In this document: in pieces, positions 8,197 to 15,667 of the stretch | Position numbering within the stretch: position 1 is the first letter of the stretch | Layout: each line of letters starts with the position of its first letter | Assembly (NCBI GenBank): GCA_964516605.1 | Contig: CAZFAA010000019.1 | Location: 1 to 24,067, forward strand | DNA: 24,067 nt | Source: GCA-2732805 sp964516605 | GTDB taxonomy: Bacteria; Pseudomonadota; Gammaproteobacteria; Coxiellales; Coxiellaceae | Reading direction: 5' to 3' | Notes under the pieces: generated by a model | Told to the model about the DNA's origin: nothing | What the model saw: only the letters and a program-made list of their open reading frames with translations | The model's database searches: none | Made by a program: the position numbers and the translations under genes

Positions 8197-9515
8197 GATG
8201 TGCGTATCACCCATAACTCGAGCTTTAATTGTGGAAAGTGACTACTGATATGCAATGCTATAGACCCTGATGCTCTCAATGATGCCCACTCAGCATGCTG
8301 TTGGTCCAATCGAAAATAAACAAACTGCTCATGATAGGGAATGTGTCGCGGCACCACCGATAAAGGTATGAGTGTAATACCAGAAACACCACGACTGACT
8401 AAATCGTGAATTTTAGATACCGATGCTATTTTGATTTGTTTTGGAAATAGCTCCTGTAAATTACATGACACATCTGCTGCCACACCGAGCACAAAAATTG
8501 ATTTTTCAAGCAATACTGTATCTGTAAATTGCCCGATATAAATACCAAAATTTTGCTGTGCTAACTCAATGCGCACAGCTTGTGGCTCATGCATAACCTG
8601 TAATAAGTAGCGAATTTCATGCATCAGTGGCATAAACGTTGCAATTAAATCATCATGTTGATACGAACACGATAGCGTTGGCCGATGCGTATCTTGGCTA
8701 TAAGTTGATAACTCAGCTATTAACTGTACGACATAATTAAAGAAAATTTCAGGATGCACCTGAGCACGCACACGCAACTGAGTCAAAATCGTTTCATAGC
8801 GATTCATCAATTGCAATAACATAAAATTTGTTGCTATGGCCGCTTCAGATTGTTGTGTATGGGTTAAACGCTGCGCCAGCACGTCTGCGCGGTGTTGTAG
8901 TAACCCACATAATTCTTCAATCCAATATAACATTCTAGGTGATGCTGCTACATCCAAGAGCGGTGGAATAAAATCAGAGCTTACAATCAACGTGTGATCT
9001 GCACGGTGTTCAGTGATATCCAATACCGCCAAACACGTGTAATGATTGCGGTCAAAATCCTCTAAAACTAACTGTAATTGCAGCGTTGCGAGCTCAATCT
9101 CTGCACTCTGACCACCAGATACACTATCTTGAAGAGCATGCACAGCAGAATGATAACGAGATCGTGCCATTTCCTGTGGCCCCACATCAACCACCCCAGC
9201 TCTTGGTCGCATTAAGCACAGATACACTTTAGTAGTGACGATCGATTCGGGAATGCGCAATGGTGTGATGTCACATGCCTTAGATGGGAAAAAAAAAGCC
9301 GTTCCATCTTCAAAAAAACCACGCGCGGACTCTACCACCACACTGCCTTGCTGTAATAATTCCTGATTAATCGTGAGCTCTTCAAAGCCATAACCGTAGG
9401 CACCTAACGTGGTTGGCTGTTTTGTAATTAATGCTTCAAAATAACGCTCCTGTTGCTGAAAGTGTTGTGGACGGATAAACATACCCTCACGCCAAATCAC
9501 TTTATGTGTCATCAT
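8193..9515 (-). CDS. tssK: TssK, T6SS baseplate trimer
   Basis: TssK links the baseplate to the TssJLM membrane complex. Length 440 residues, as expected. The N terminus has the signature VIWREGMFIRPQHFQQQERY at residues 6-25, the family's W-EGmfL-PQHFQ pattern. The middle shows ESARGFFEDGTAFFFPS and the helical shoulder with LLQLMNRYE. The C-terminal part ends in a beta-rich head (HEQFVYFRLDQQHAEWASL), where the family typically has a similar YF-l----W. The start uses the first of two consecutive ATGs, with a GGGAG Shine-Dalgarno sequence about 7 nt upstream. It follows tssJ after 3 nt and overlaps tssL by 4 nt. Confidence 0.97.
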   Translation of the reverse strand: MMTHKVIWREGMFIRPQHFQQQERYFEALITKQPTTLGAYGYGFEELTINQELLQQGSVVVESARGFFEDGTAFFFPSKACDITPLRIPESIVTTKVYLCLMRPRAGVVDVGPQEMARSRYHSAVHALQDSVSGGQSAEIELATLQLQLVLEDFDRNHYTCLAVLDITEHRADHTLIVSSDFIPPLLDVAASPRMLYWIEELCGLLQHRADVLAQRLTHTQQSEAAIATNFMLLQLMNRYETILTQLRVRAQVHPEIFFNYVVQLIAELSTYSQDTHRPTLSCSYQHDDLIATFMPLMHEIRYLLQVMHEPQAVRIELAQQNFGIYIGQFTDTVLLEKSIFVLGVAADVSCNLQELFPKQIKIASVSKIHDLVSRGVSGITLIPLSVVPRHIPYHEQFVYFRLDQQHAEWASLRASGSIALHISSHFPQLKLELWVIRTS

Positions 9516-9518
9516 CTA

Positions 9519-10016
9519 TTACTCCCTGCTCAAATGCGCACTAAATTGGACAGCATGCAACACAACACCTATTGTGATAGCGTGATGCCACAAGCGTTGA
9601 TACCATTTCTGTTGTACTGTTTTAAGATGTAAGATCAGTCGCCAGGTAGCATGATTTAAATCTCGAAACCCAGCTGTCATACCAATAAAATGCACAGTAT
9701 GCGGTAAAGATAATACATACAATTTTTGTTGATTCGGGCGTATTTCCACCGTTTCTTTACGCACTAAACTGTCGTGCAAAACCGTTGCTGCCGTGTATTG
9801 TAATGCATAAAATTGTGCTGACTTAAAATAAGCAGCTGTTTTCAATGTATAAAAACTTACTTCAACTGGGGCTGCCTTACCATACATATTAGGATTCACA
9901 TACGCATCCGCTTGAATCCTGATGTGCGCTTGAGTCGTTCGACGCGAGGCGCATCCTACCAGAACGCATACGATCAATAAAATTAGACTAAAAGTAAATT
10001 GTCTTCTAATCAGCAT
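9519..10016 (-). CDS. tssJ: TssJ, outer-membrane lipoprotein of the T6SS membrane complex
   Basis: TssJ is the lipoprotein that anchors TssM to the outer membrane. The 165-residue precursor begins with a basic n-region (MLIRRQ), a hydrophobic core and the lipobox LVGC with the lipidated cysteine at residue 22. The mature part is beta-rich and holds the family pattern PVEVSFYTLK, where homologues usually have P-v-Vr-YqLk, then FKSAQFYAL and the ETVEIRPNQQKLYVLSL strands. An AGAGG Shine-Dalgarno sequence precedes the ATG. The FHA-like gene ends 15 nt upstream and tssK starts 3 nt downstream. The sequence is divergent; the signal peptide and gene position carry part of the call. Confidence 0.9.
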   Translation of the reverse strand: MLIRRQFTFSLILLIVCVLVGCASRRTTQAHIRIQADAYVNPNMYGKAAPVEVSFYTLKTAAYFKSAQFYALQYTAATVLHDSLVRKETVEIRPNQQKLYVLSLPHTVHFIGMTAGFRDLNHATWRLILHLKTVQQKWYQRLWHHAITIGVVLHAVQFSAHLSRE

Positions 10017-10031
10017 GCCTGACCTCTCATA

Positions 10032-10574
10032 TTAAAATTTTTGTTTGATGTAATTTAAAAAAGAGACACGTTTTTTTTGAACTGCTTCAATACATTTTTG
10101 TTCAATGGCACCGTAGTCAGACGCGCCCAAATAATCTTGGACATCAAGCGTTAATTCAACTGGGTTCATATGTGGACCCACAGCTGGCATAGCAGAGAAT
10201 GACTTTTTCAAGAAATGCAGTGAATGCTCAGCAAGACGAGTTGAATCCGGATCCTGAACACAAATTTCATTCGGCTCAAAATACGGAAACGCCTGTGTAG
10301 CGCACAGCAATTCACTGTTATTAAAATCACCGTTGTGTTGCTTGCTAATAGATACCGTTATAACAAAATCACCAACCTCTAACACATCACCTGATTGCAA
10401 TAACATAATATTATCTTGATGTTTTAGAAAAAAACCATCCTGATTTTGTGAAAATTTAAGGTCATTTAAAATTAATCTTTTATTTTTAAGGCAACCTAAA
10501 AATACCGGCTCATTAAACTCCATGTTATTAAATTTAGACTTAAGATCTATCGTTAATTGCAACCAAAAATTCAT
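10032..10574 (-). CDS. T6SS-associated FHA-like protein (degenerate TagH/Fha)
   Basis: This is the first gene of the minus-strand T6SS operon, 180 residues from the ATG at 10574. A TTG 14 codons upstream is open but is a poor start lying in the promoter region. Residues about 20-80 look like a forkhead-associated (FHA) beta-sandwich. The tail LQSGDVLEVGDFVITVSI matches the usual ending L-dGD-l-iGd--l-v. The phosphothreonine-binding signature (GR, then S-x-x-H, then N-G) is not present, so phospho-recognition is doubtful. T6SS loci often encode Fha/TagH proteins that act in threonine-phosphorylation control with PpkA/PppA; neither is visible here. The C-terminal half (IEQKCIEAVQKKRVSFLNYI) is unrecognised and probably helical. 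Position supports a T6SS accessory role more than the sequence alone does. Confidence 0.6.
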   Translation of the reverse strand: MNFWLQLTIDLKSKFNNMEFNEPVFLGCLKNKRLILNDLKFSQNQDGFFLKHQDNIMLLQSGDVLEVGDFVITVSISKQHNGDFNNSELLCATQAFPYFEPNEICVQDPDSTRLAEHSLHFLKKSFSAMPAVGPHMNPVELTLDVQDYLGASDYGAIEQKCIEAVQKKRVSFLNYIKQKF

Positions 10575-10606
10575 TGTCTCTTCTGCTTTAAAAAAATAAT
10601 GTGTAC

Positions 10607-10634
10607 CGTATAGCAACGATCGAGTTCACGTCAA
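10607..10634 (-). promoter_or_regulatory. candidate promoter of the minus-strand T6SS operon
   Basis: On the minus strand, TTGACG (10629-10634) is followed after 16 nt by TATACG (10607-10612). A TGC directly before it gives an extended -10. It lies 32 nt before the ATG of the FHA-like gene and faces away from hcp. Confidence 0.5.
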
Positions 10635-10671
10635 TTACGTGTTGTTAATTTATTTTTTTATGTAAAACGAA

Positions 10672-10700
10672 TTGACACGGTTTTTTAAAGTGTTTATATC
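10672..10700 (+). promoter_or_regulatory. candidate promoter of hcp-vgrG
   Basis: A perfect -35 TTGACA (10672-10677) is followed after 17 nt by TATATC (10695-10700, 4 of 6 matches). The hcp ATG is 30 nt further on, with AAGGAG as Shine-Dalgarno. This supports a hcp-vgrG transcript separate from the structural operon. Confidence 0.6.
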
Positions 10701-10730
10701 TGCTTTATTATTTTTGAAAAGGAGTTACAC

Positions 10731-11219
10731 ATGGAAACAGCAATTTACATGAAAACACCGCACATACATGGCGATGTTACCGAAAAAAATCACAAACAAT
10801 GGATCAAGCTGTCTAGCCTTAATTTTGCAGCACGACGCAAACTCAGTGCTGAACCAGGTCATATTGCTAATCGTGAATCGACACGTCCTGCTATCACAGA
10901 ACTGACCATCTTGAAAACCATTGATTCGGCTTCTTCATTGCTGTTTGGCGAATCGTGTACAGGCAAGGTGCATGCAAAAATAACTATAGATATTTGTAAA
11001 ACAGGCAGTTCTGGTTTAAGCACAATTGCTTCATTTACCCTCGAAAATGTGATTGTCAGCGGCTATCATTTGGATACGGCAGCGCCTACAGCACCTCTTG
11101 AAGTCATCACGCTCAGCTTTGACAAAATCGAAATGAAAACGATACCCTACGGTCCGCACGGTGAACAACATACGCCGATTTCATATGCGTATGACATGAA
11201 AATAGCTGCGGCTGCTTAA
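10731..11219 (+). CDS. hcp: Hcp (TssD), T6SS tube protein
   Basis: Hcp stacks as hexameric rings to form the inner tube expelled by sheath contraction, and it can carry small effectors in its lumen. The 162-residue protein matches the Hcp1 family: a short N-terminal strand with IYMKTPHIHGDV, the KQWIKLSSLNF segment, PAITELTILKTIDSASSLLF (family-typical P-I-iTK-iD-aSP-L), the ENVIVSGYHL strand and the final SFDKIEMKTIPYG with the YDMKIA C-terminal strand. There is a good AGGAG Shine-Dalgarno 8 nt before the ATG. vgrG starts 6 nt after the stop, so the pair is probably co-transcribed. Confidence 0.94.
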   Translation: METAIYMKTPHIHGDVTEKNHKQWIKLSSLNFAARRKLSAEPGHIANRESTRPAITELTILKTIDSASSLLFGESCTGKVHAKITIDICKTGSSGLSTIASFTLENVIVSGYHLDTAAPTAPLEVITLSFDKIEMKTIPYGPHGEQHTPISYAYDMKIAAAA

Positions 11220-11225
11220 AGCCTA

Positions 11226-12908
11226 ATGTCGAATGCGTTAACACAACAAAACCGTTTGCTCAAAGCTGCTAAAATTCATGGAACAGAGCACATAACGCCG
11301 CTTAAGTTGTATGGCACAGACTATGTTTCGTCGCCTTTTCACTATATTCTCGAGTGCCTGATTCCTGATACCACAGTGCCATTACACACATGGCTCACCG
11401 CAGCCTTGAGCCTAGAGATTCACTATCAATACAATCAACCAGCGCGCTTAATTCATGGTTTGATTACACAAATCGACACATTGAGTACACCCAATCGTTA
11501 TCAATTACACATTAAACCGTGGATTGCACTGCTTGAGCTCACGCCAAATTGCCGTATTTTTCAAAATAGCAGCATCCCTGATATTGTGAACACGTTGTGC
11601 AAAGAAAAAAGTTTCCATGATTTTACGTATACTGGTTTAACTCAAACTTACCCTAAACAACCTTATATTGTGCAATACAATGAAACGGACCTACATTTTA
11701 TAACGCGTCTTTTACAACAAGTTGGAATTTACTATTACATCGAACACAAAGCGCAGAAGCATATTATTCATTTTATCGATGACACACGCTCTTGCCCCTT
11801 GATCACACCACTGCATTGCGCTGATTGGCGTGTCACGCATAACCTGTCAATACAGCGCTACACACACAATGATTACAATCCGGATAGGGCAAATTGGGAT
11901 TTAACCAGTTCTTCTGAAATACCACAAAAAAATGCAACACCTCATTTGCAACATTTGCATTACTATCACTACCCAGGACACTATTTGGATAAAAATACAG
12001 GACAGACACAGGCACGTATTGCTCTAGAAGCACATACAGCTCATGCACACAGCGTGCACGCTACAAATGATTATGCGCCACTGCAAGCAGGTCAACGTAT
12101 TAAACGCAATCAAGATGATCACGATATATATTTCATCACACAGTGTTGTATCGAGGTAAGCGATCATACATATCTTGCAGAACACGATACGATAGGACAA
12201 AGCTATCACAACTCATTTTGTGCTGCACCATTAACACAGCCTTTTCGCGCTTTGCAACAGCTTAAAAAACCAATGGTCAACGGCCTGCATACCGCAACAG
12301 TCGTCGGCCCTTCTATACAAGAGCTGTATGTTAACGCACAAGGGCGTGTGAAAGTGCAATTTCATTGGGACCATCTTAATCATTACGATGAACACAGTTC
12401 TTGTTGGTTGCGCGTAATGCAACTGCAAGCAGGAGACAACTTTGGCAGTTGCTTCATTCCACGGATCGGGCAAGAAGTACTGATTGGTTTTGAACACGGT
12501 GATATCGATCGCCCAATCTTAATCGGCAGTGCTTATAATAGCCTACACAGACCTGCCTATGCTTTACCCCAAGAACAAACCTTCAGTGGTTTTAAAACAC
12601 GCTCCACGCCCAATGGTGATACCGGTAATGAATTGACCTTCGTGGACAAAACAGGCGCCGAACATATTTTCTTAAAAGCACAGAAGGACTATACACAGAC
12701 GGTTAACCGCAACGCCACACATATCATTGAAGGTAATTGTGCTACCACTGTGTTGGGAGGGGATTACACTCTATGCGTACAAAATGGCAGCGTGTGCATT
12801 TCAGCGCTTAAAGCTCTGCACTTTAAGGTCAATGCCAGTATAGTCACGCTTGACCCCAGTAGTATCACCATCAGCGCCTCCAGTATTCATATCACCTCAG
12901 CGGCTTAA
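11226..12908 (+). CDS. vgrG: VgrG (TssI), T6SS spike protein
   Basis: VgrG trimers tip the Hcp tube and puncture the target. The protein has 560 residues. The N-terminal gp27-like part contains LHTWLTAALSLEI, GLITQIDTL and the YIVQYNETDLHFITRLLQQ region (family-typical Q-nEtd-dFl-RLlE--GIyYyf). The gp5-like OB-fold region holds the signature GRVKVQFHWD near residue 378, then SSCWLRVMQ, GSCFIPRIGQEVLIGFEHGD and DRPILIGSAYN. The remainder is a short beta-helical needle (TFVDKTGAEHIF onward to SSIHITSAA). No effector domain is fused at the C terminus, and no PAAR gene follows. No strong Shine-Dalgarno sequence is seen, so translation likely depends on hcp. Confidence 0.96.
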   Translation: MSNALTQQNRLLKAAKIHGTEHITPLKLYGTDYVSSPFHYILECLIPDTTVPLHTWLTAALSLEIHYQYNQPARLIHGLITQIDTLSTPNRYQLHIKPWIALLELTPNCRIFQNSSIPDIVNTLCKEKSFHDFTYTGLTQTYPKQPYIVQYNETDLHFITRLLQQVGIYYYIEHKAQKHIIHFIDDTRSCPLITPLHCADWRVTHNLSIQRYTHNDYNPDRANWDLTSSSEIPQKNATPHLQHLHYYHYPGHYLDKNTGQTQARIALEAHTAHAHSVHATNDYAPLQAGQRIKRNQDDHDIYFITQCCIEVSDHTYLAEHDTIGQSYHNSFCAAPLTQPFRALQQLKKPMVNGLHTATVVGPSIQELYVNAQGRVKVQFHWDHLNHYDEHSSCWLRVMQLQAGDNFGSCFIPRIGQEVLIGFEHGDIDRPILIGSAYNSLHRPAYALPQEQTFSGFKTRSTPNGDTGNELTFVDKTGAEHIFLKAQKDYTQTVNRNATHIIEGNCATTVLGGDYTLCVQNGSVCISALKALHFKVNASIVTLDPSSITISASSIHITSAA

Positions 12909-13043
12909 AAATCCACTATCCACTCTCAATGCATGGATAGGATCTACCGTCAAGCGCACTTTACCATTCATTATTTTTGATACCAATGATTTTGAGCCCA
13001 TTTCAGGTAAAGCAGACACACCAACATATTGAGTAAAATCCAT
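12897..13043 (-). CDS. possible 48-residue ORF downstream of trpS
   Basis: I do not recognise this small reading frame. It begins MDFTQYVGVSALPEMG and ends VDSGFLSR. It starts 26 nt after the trpS stop on the same strand with a good GAGG Shine-Dalgarno 8 nt before the ATG. Its last 12 bases overlap the end of vgrG on the other strand, suggesting that vgrG may have been placed against it. It has no signal peptide or membrane segment. It could be a real small protein, a truncated relic whose 3' part was replaced when the T6SS island arrived, or chance. The Shine-Dalgarno sequence and position are the only support. Confidence 0.35.
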   Translation of the reverse strand: MDFTQYVGVSALPEMGSKSLVSKIMNGKVRLTVDPIHALRVDSGFLSR

Positions 13044-13069
13044 TTTAACCGCCTCGTGTTGACTCTTTG

Positions 13070-14128
13070 CTAATAAATTTGCTTCATCGCCTCTTTCACT
13101 GCCTGCAATGTTGCATGTGCTACGTGATTCGCACGCTCGGCACCATCACGCAATACCGCTAACACCTGCGCTTTATCCGTTTCATAATCAGCACGGCGCT
13201 GCTGCATCGGCTCTAACAACGCCAGCAGTACTTCAATTAATTTCTTTTTGCATTCGACATCGCCCACAGTACCGGCACGGTAACGCTCTTTGGTATCCTC
13301 AATCCACTGCCGATCGTGATTAAAAGTATCGTGAAATACCCACAATGGATTGTTTTCAACTGTGCCAGGGTCCGTAGCACGCAAGCGTTTTGGATCCGTA
13401 TACATGTTCATAATTTTTTTCTGAATGACCTCTTTGGAGTCACTCAATAAAATCGCGTTGTCTAGTGATTTACTCATCTTCAACAAACGCCCATCCGCTG
13501 TTGGTGCACCCGTACCAATAAGGCGTTTAACGCGCCCTAACTTCGTATCAAATAACGGCAACAATCCTCCGGCTTTAACATAATCTTCATCCGCTGTGTG
13601 GGGATCAACCCCGCAATACACTTGATTAAAACGTCGTGCCACCTCGCGCGTTAATTCCAAATGCGGAATCTGATCCTCACCAACGGGGACCACATCAGGA
13701 CGAAACGCTAAGATGTCTGCAACTTGCATAATAGGATACAGCAAAAATCCCATCGAATAATTCTCGCCTAATTGTTTGTCGCGAATTTCTTCTTTGATGG
13801 TTGGATTGCGCATCAAGCGCGGATACGGAATTAACATACTGAACAACGCGGTTAATTCAAAAATAGCGGGGATATCGGATTCTGCAAAAATCACGCTTTT
13901 TGCAGGGTCAATGCCGGCGGCTAAATAATCCAGTGTGATCTCAAGCGTGCTATTGCGAATAAAATCAGGCTCGCCAACTTTGGTTGTAAACGCATGCGTA
14001 TTGGCTAACACAAAAAAACAATCGTATTCTTCTTGCATCGCCACACGATTTTCTAACGATCCTACCCAGTGTCCGAGGTGCAAGCGACCGGTTGGTGTAT
14101 CTCCAGTAAGCAGGCGTGGCTTAGTCAT
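13070..14128 (-). CDS. trpS: tryptophan--tRNA ligase
   Basis: TrpRS charges tRNA-Trp with tryptophan using ATP; it is a cytosolic class Ic synthetase working as a dimer. At 352 residues it is close to the usual bacterial length. The class I signature HLGH is at residues 17-20 within TPTGRLHLGHWVGS, and KMSKS is near 217-221. Family blocks MLIPYPRLMRNPTIKEE, GFLLYPIMQVADIL and PVGEDQIPHLELTREVARRFN are intact. The Shine-Dalgarno is AAGGAA. The gene is divergent from asnS across a 135-nt region and convergent with vgrG. The KMSKS loop is preceded by a somewhat long GTGAPTADGRLL segment, and the protein seems intact. Confidence 0.97.
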   Translation of the reverse strand: MTKPRLLTGDTPTGRLHLGHWVGSLENRVAMQEEYDCFFVLANTHAFTTKVGEPDFIRNSTLEITLDYLAAGIDPAKSVIFAESDIPAIFELTALFSMLIPYPRLMRNPTIKEEIRDKQLGENYSMGFLLYPIMQVADILAFRPDVVPVGEDQIPHLELTREVARRFNQVYCGVDPHTADEDYVKAGGLLPLFDTKLGRVKRLIGTGAPTADGRLLKMSKSLDNAILLSDSKEVIQKKIMNMYTDPKRLRATDPGTVENNPLWVFHDTFNHDRQWIEDTKERYRAGTVGDVECKKKLIEVLLALLEPMQQRRADYETDKAQVLAVLRDGAERANHVAHATLQAVKEAMKQIY

Positions 14129-14228
14129 GTTATTCCTTAAAATTCATGCAAACAGCGGTCATACTAGCGTTTGATCAAGACAGAAGCAAGAATCAAAACT
14201 CAATTCGCCTTTGCAATAAACATAAGTA

Positions 14229-14234
14229 TATAAT
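14229..14234 (+). promoter_or_regulatory. candidate -10 element of the asnS-uvrD transcript
   Basis: A perfect TATAAT lies 29 nt before the asnS ATG in the divergent trpS/asnS region. No convincing -35 is found at 16-18 nt upstream. A Shine-Dalgarno GAGGAA follows at 14251-14256. For trpS, a weak TTGCTT-N17-TAGTAT pair can be read on the minus strand. Confidence 0.45.
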
Positions 14235-14263
14235 GGCGCTTTTATTCGGCCGAGGAACGCCTT

Positions 14264-15667
14264 ATGAACACGTATAATGTCAAAGAACTAATCAATACAC
14301 CTTCCTTGTTAAACCAAACCGTTTGCGTACGCGGCTGGGTCCGTACACGTCGCGATTCGAAAGCGGGTATCTCTTTTTTAAGCATCTACGATGGCTCATG
14401 CTTTTCACCTATTCAGGCTGTCATTCCGAGCACACTCGCTAACTATCAAACTGATGTACTGCAACTGACCGCTGGTTGTTCTGTAAGCGTCAGTGGTAAA
14501 TTGGTCGCATCAGAAGGTGCTGGGCAATCTTGCGAAATTCAAGCAGAGCACGTGGAGGTACTGGGTTTTGTCGATGACCCAGATAGCTATCCGATTTCTA
14601 AAAAACACCACAGTCTGGAATTTTTACGTGAGGTGGCGCACTTGCGTCCGCGCACCAATGTGATGGGTGCAACAGCGCGTGTGCGCAGTACACTGTCTCA
14701 AGCGATTCACCGCTTTTTTTTCGAAAACCAATTCTATTGGCTCAACACACCGATTATTACCGGCAGTGATTGTGAGGGTGCAGGGGAATTATTTCGTGTC
14801 AGCACATTAGATCTAATGAATTTACCGAAAAACGCAAAGGGCGCGATCGATTTTAGTCAGGATTTTTTCGCGCAAGAAACCTACCTGACTGTTTCAGGGC
14901 AATTGCAGGCTGAAGCGTATGCCTGTGCTCTTTCCCAAGTTTATACGTTCGGTCCAACATTTCGCGCTGAAAATTCCAACACTTCACGCCACCTGGCTGA
15001 ATTTTGGATGGTAGAGCCGGAAGTAGCTTTTGCAGATATTCACGATGATGTCGCTTTGGCAGACAAGATGCTCAAATACGTCTTTCAATTTGTACTTGAA
15101 CACAATGCAGATGATATGGCGTTTTTTGCAGAGCACATTGACAAAACATGCATTGAGCGTTTGCAAAACGTGATTCACACTAAAATGGAGATCATGACCT
15201 ACAGCGACGCGGTACAATTACTGCAAAAATCCGGCAAAAAATTTGACTACCCTGTTGAATGGGGGATGGATTTACAAACGGAACACGAGCGTTTTATTTG
15301 TGAAGAAAAAGTCAAAGGCCCTGTGACATTGATTAATTACCCTCGCGATATCAAGCCTTTTTACATGCGGCTGAATGACGACAACAAAACGGTCGCCGCA
15401 TTAGATGTGCTCGTGCCTGGCGTTGGCGAGCTCATCGGCGGTAGCCAACGTGAAGAACGCTTAGATCAACTGGATGCGCGCATGCAAGAGCACCATCTGC
15501 ACCACCTCGATGAATACCAGTGGTACCGTGATCTGCGTCGTTATGGTAGCGTGCCGCACGCAGGATTTGGCATGGGTTTTGAACGACTCGTAAATTACGT
15601 GACCGGTCTTAGCAACATTCGTGATGTGATTCCGTTTCCACGTACACCAGGGAATGCGAAATTTTAA
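14264..15667 (+). CDS. asnS: asparagine--tRNA ligase
   Basis: AsnRS charges tRNA-Asn directly, so this organism need not rely only on amidotransferase-made Asn-tRNA. It is a class IIb synthetase, 467 residues, normal length. An N-terminal OB-fold anticodon-binding domain (CVRGWVRTRRDSK near residue 21) is followed by the catalytic core. Seen there are LRPRTN and PIITGSDCEGAGELF, motif 2 with FGPTFRAENSNTSRHLAEFW (about 228-247) and motif 3 with GFGMGFERLVNYVTG near the end. The C terminus RDVIPFPRTPGNAKF is typical. Its stop overlaps the uvrD start by one base (TAATG). Confidence 0.98.
   Translation: MNTYNVKELINTPSLLNQTVCVRGWVRTRRDSKAGISFLSIYDGSCFSPIQAVIPSTLANYQTDVLQLTAGCSVSVSGKLVASEGAGQSCEIQAEHVEVLGFVDDPDSYPISKKHHSLEFLREVAHLRPRTNVMGATARVRSTLSQAIHRFFFENQFYWLNTPIITGSDCEGAGELFRVSTLDLMNLPKNAKGAIDFSQDFFAQETYLTVSGQLQAEAYACALSQVYTFGPTFRAENSNTSRHLAEFWMVEPEVAFADIHDDVALADKMLKYVFQFVLEHNADDMAFFAEHIDKTCIERLQNVIHTKMEIMTYSDAVQLLQKSGKKFDYPVEWGMDLQTEHERFICEEKVKGPVTLINYPRDIKPFYMRLNDDNKTVAALDVLVPGVGELIGGSQREERLDQLDARMQEHHLHHLDEYQWYRDLRRYGSVPHAGFGMGFERLVNYVTGLSNIRDVIPFPRTPGNAKF

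Noticed and set aside
8197..8214. tssL start at ATG 8214
   Set aside because: It would overlap tssK by 22 nt; the ATG at 8196 makes the ATGA junction seen at other operon boundaries.
10575..10616. Longer FHA-like protein starting at TTG 10616
   Set aside because: The rare TTG lies next to the candidate -10 and has no ribosome site; the ATG at 10574 is preferred.
12916..12940. CTATCCA/TGGATAG hairpin after vgrG as a terminator
   Set aside because: A 7-bp stem with an 11-nt loop exists, but no U-run follows on either strand.
12850..13032. 60-residue plus-strand ORF across the end of vgrG
   Set aside because: It begins inside vgrG in another frame without a ribosome site; the minus-strand ORF in the same place is better supported.
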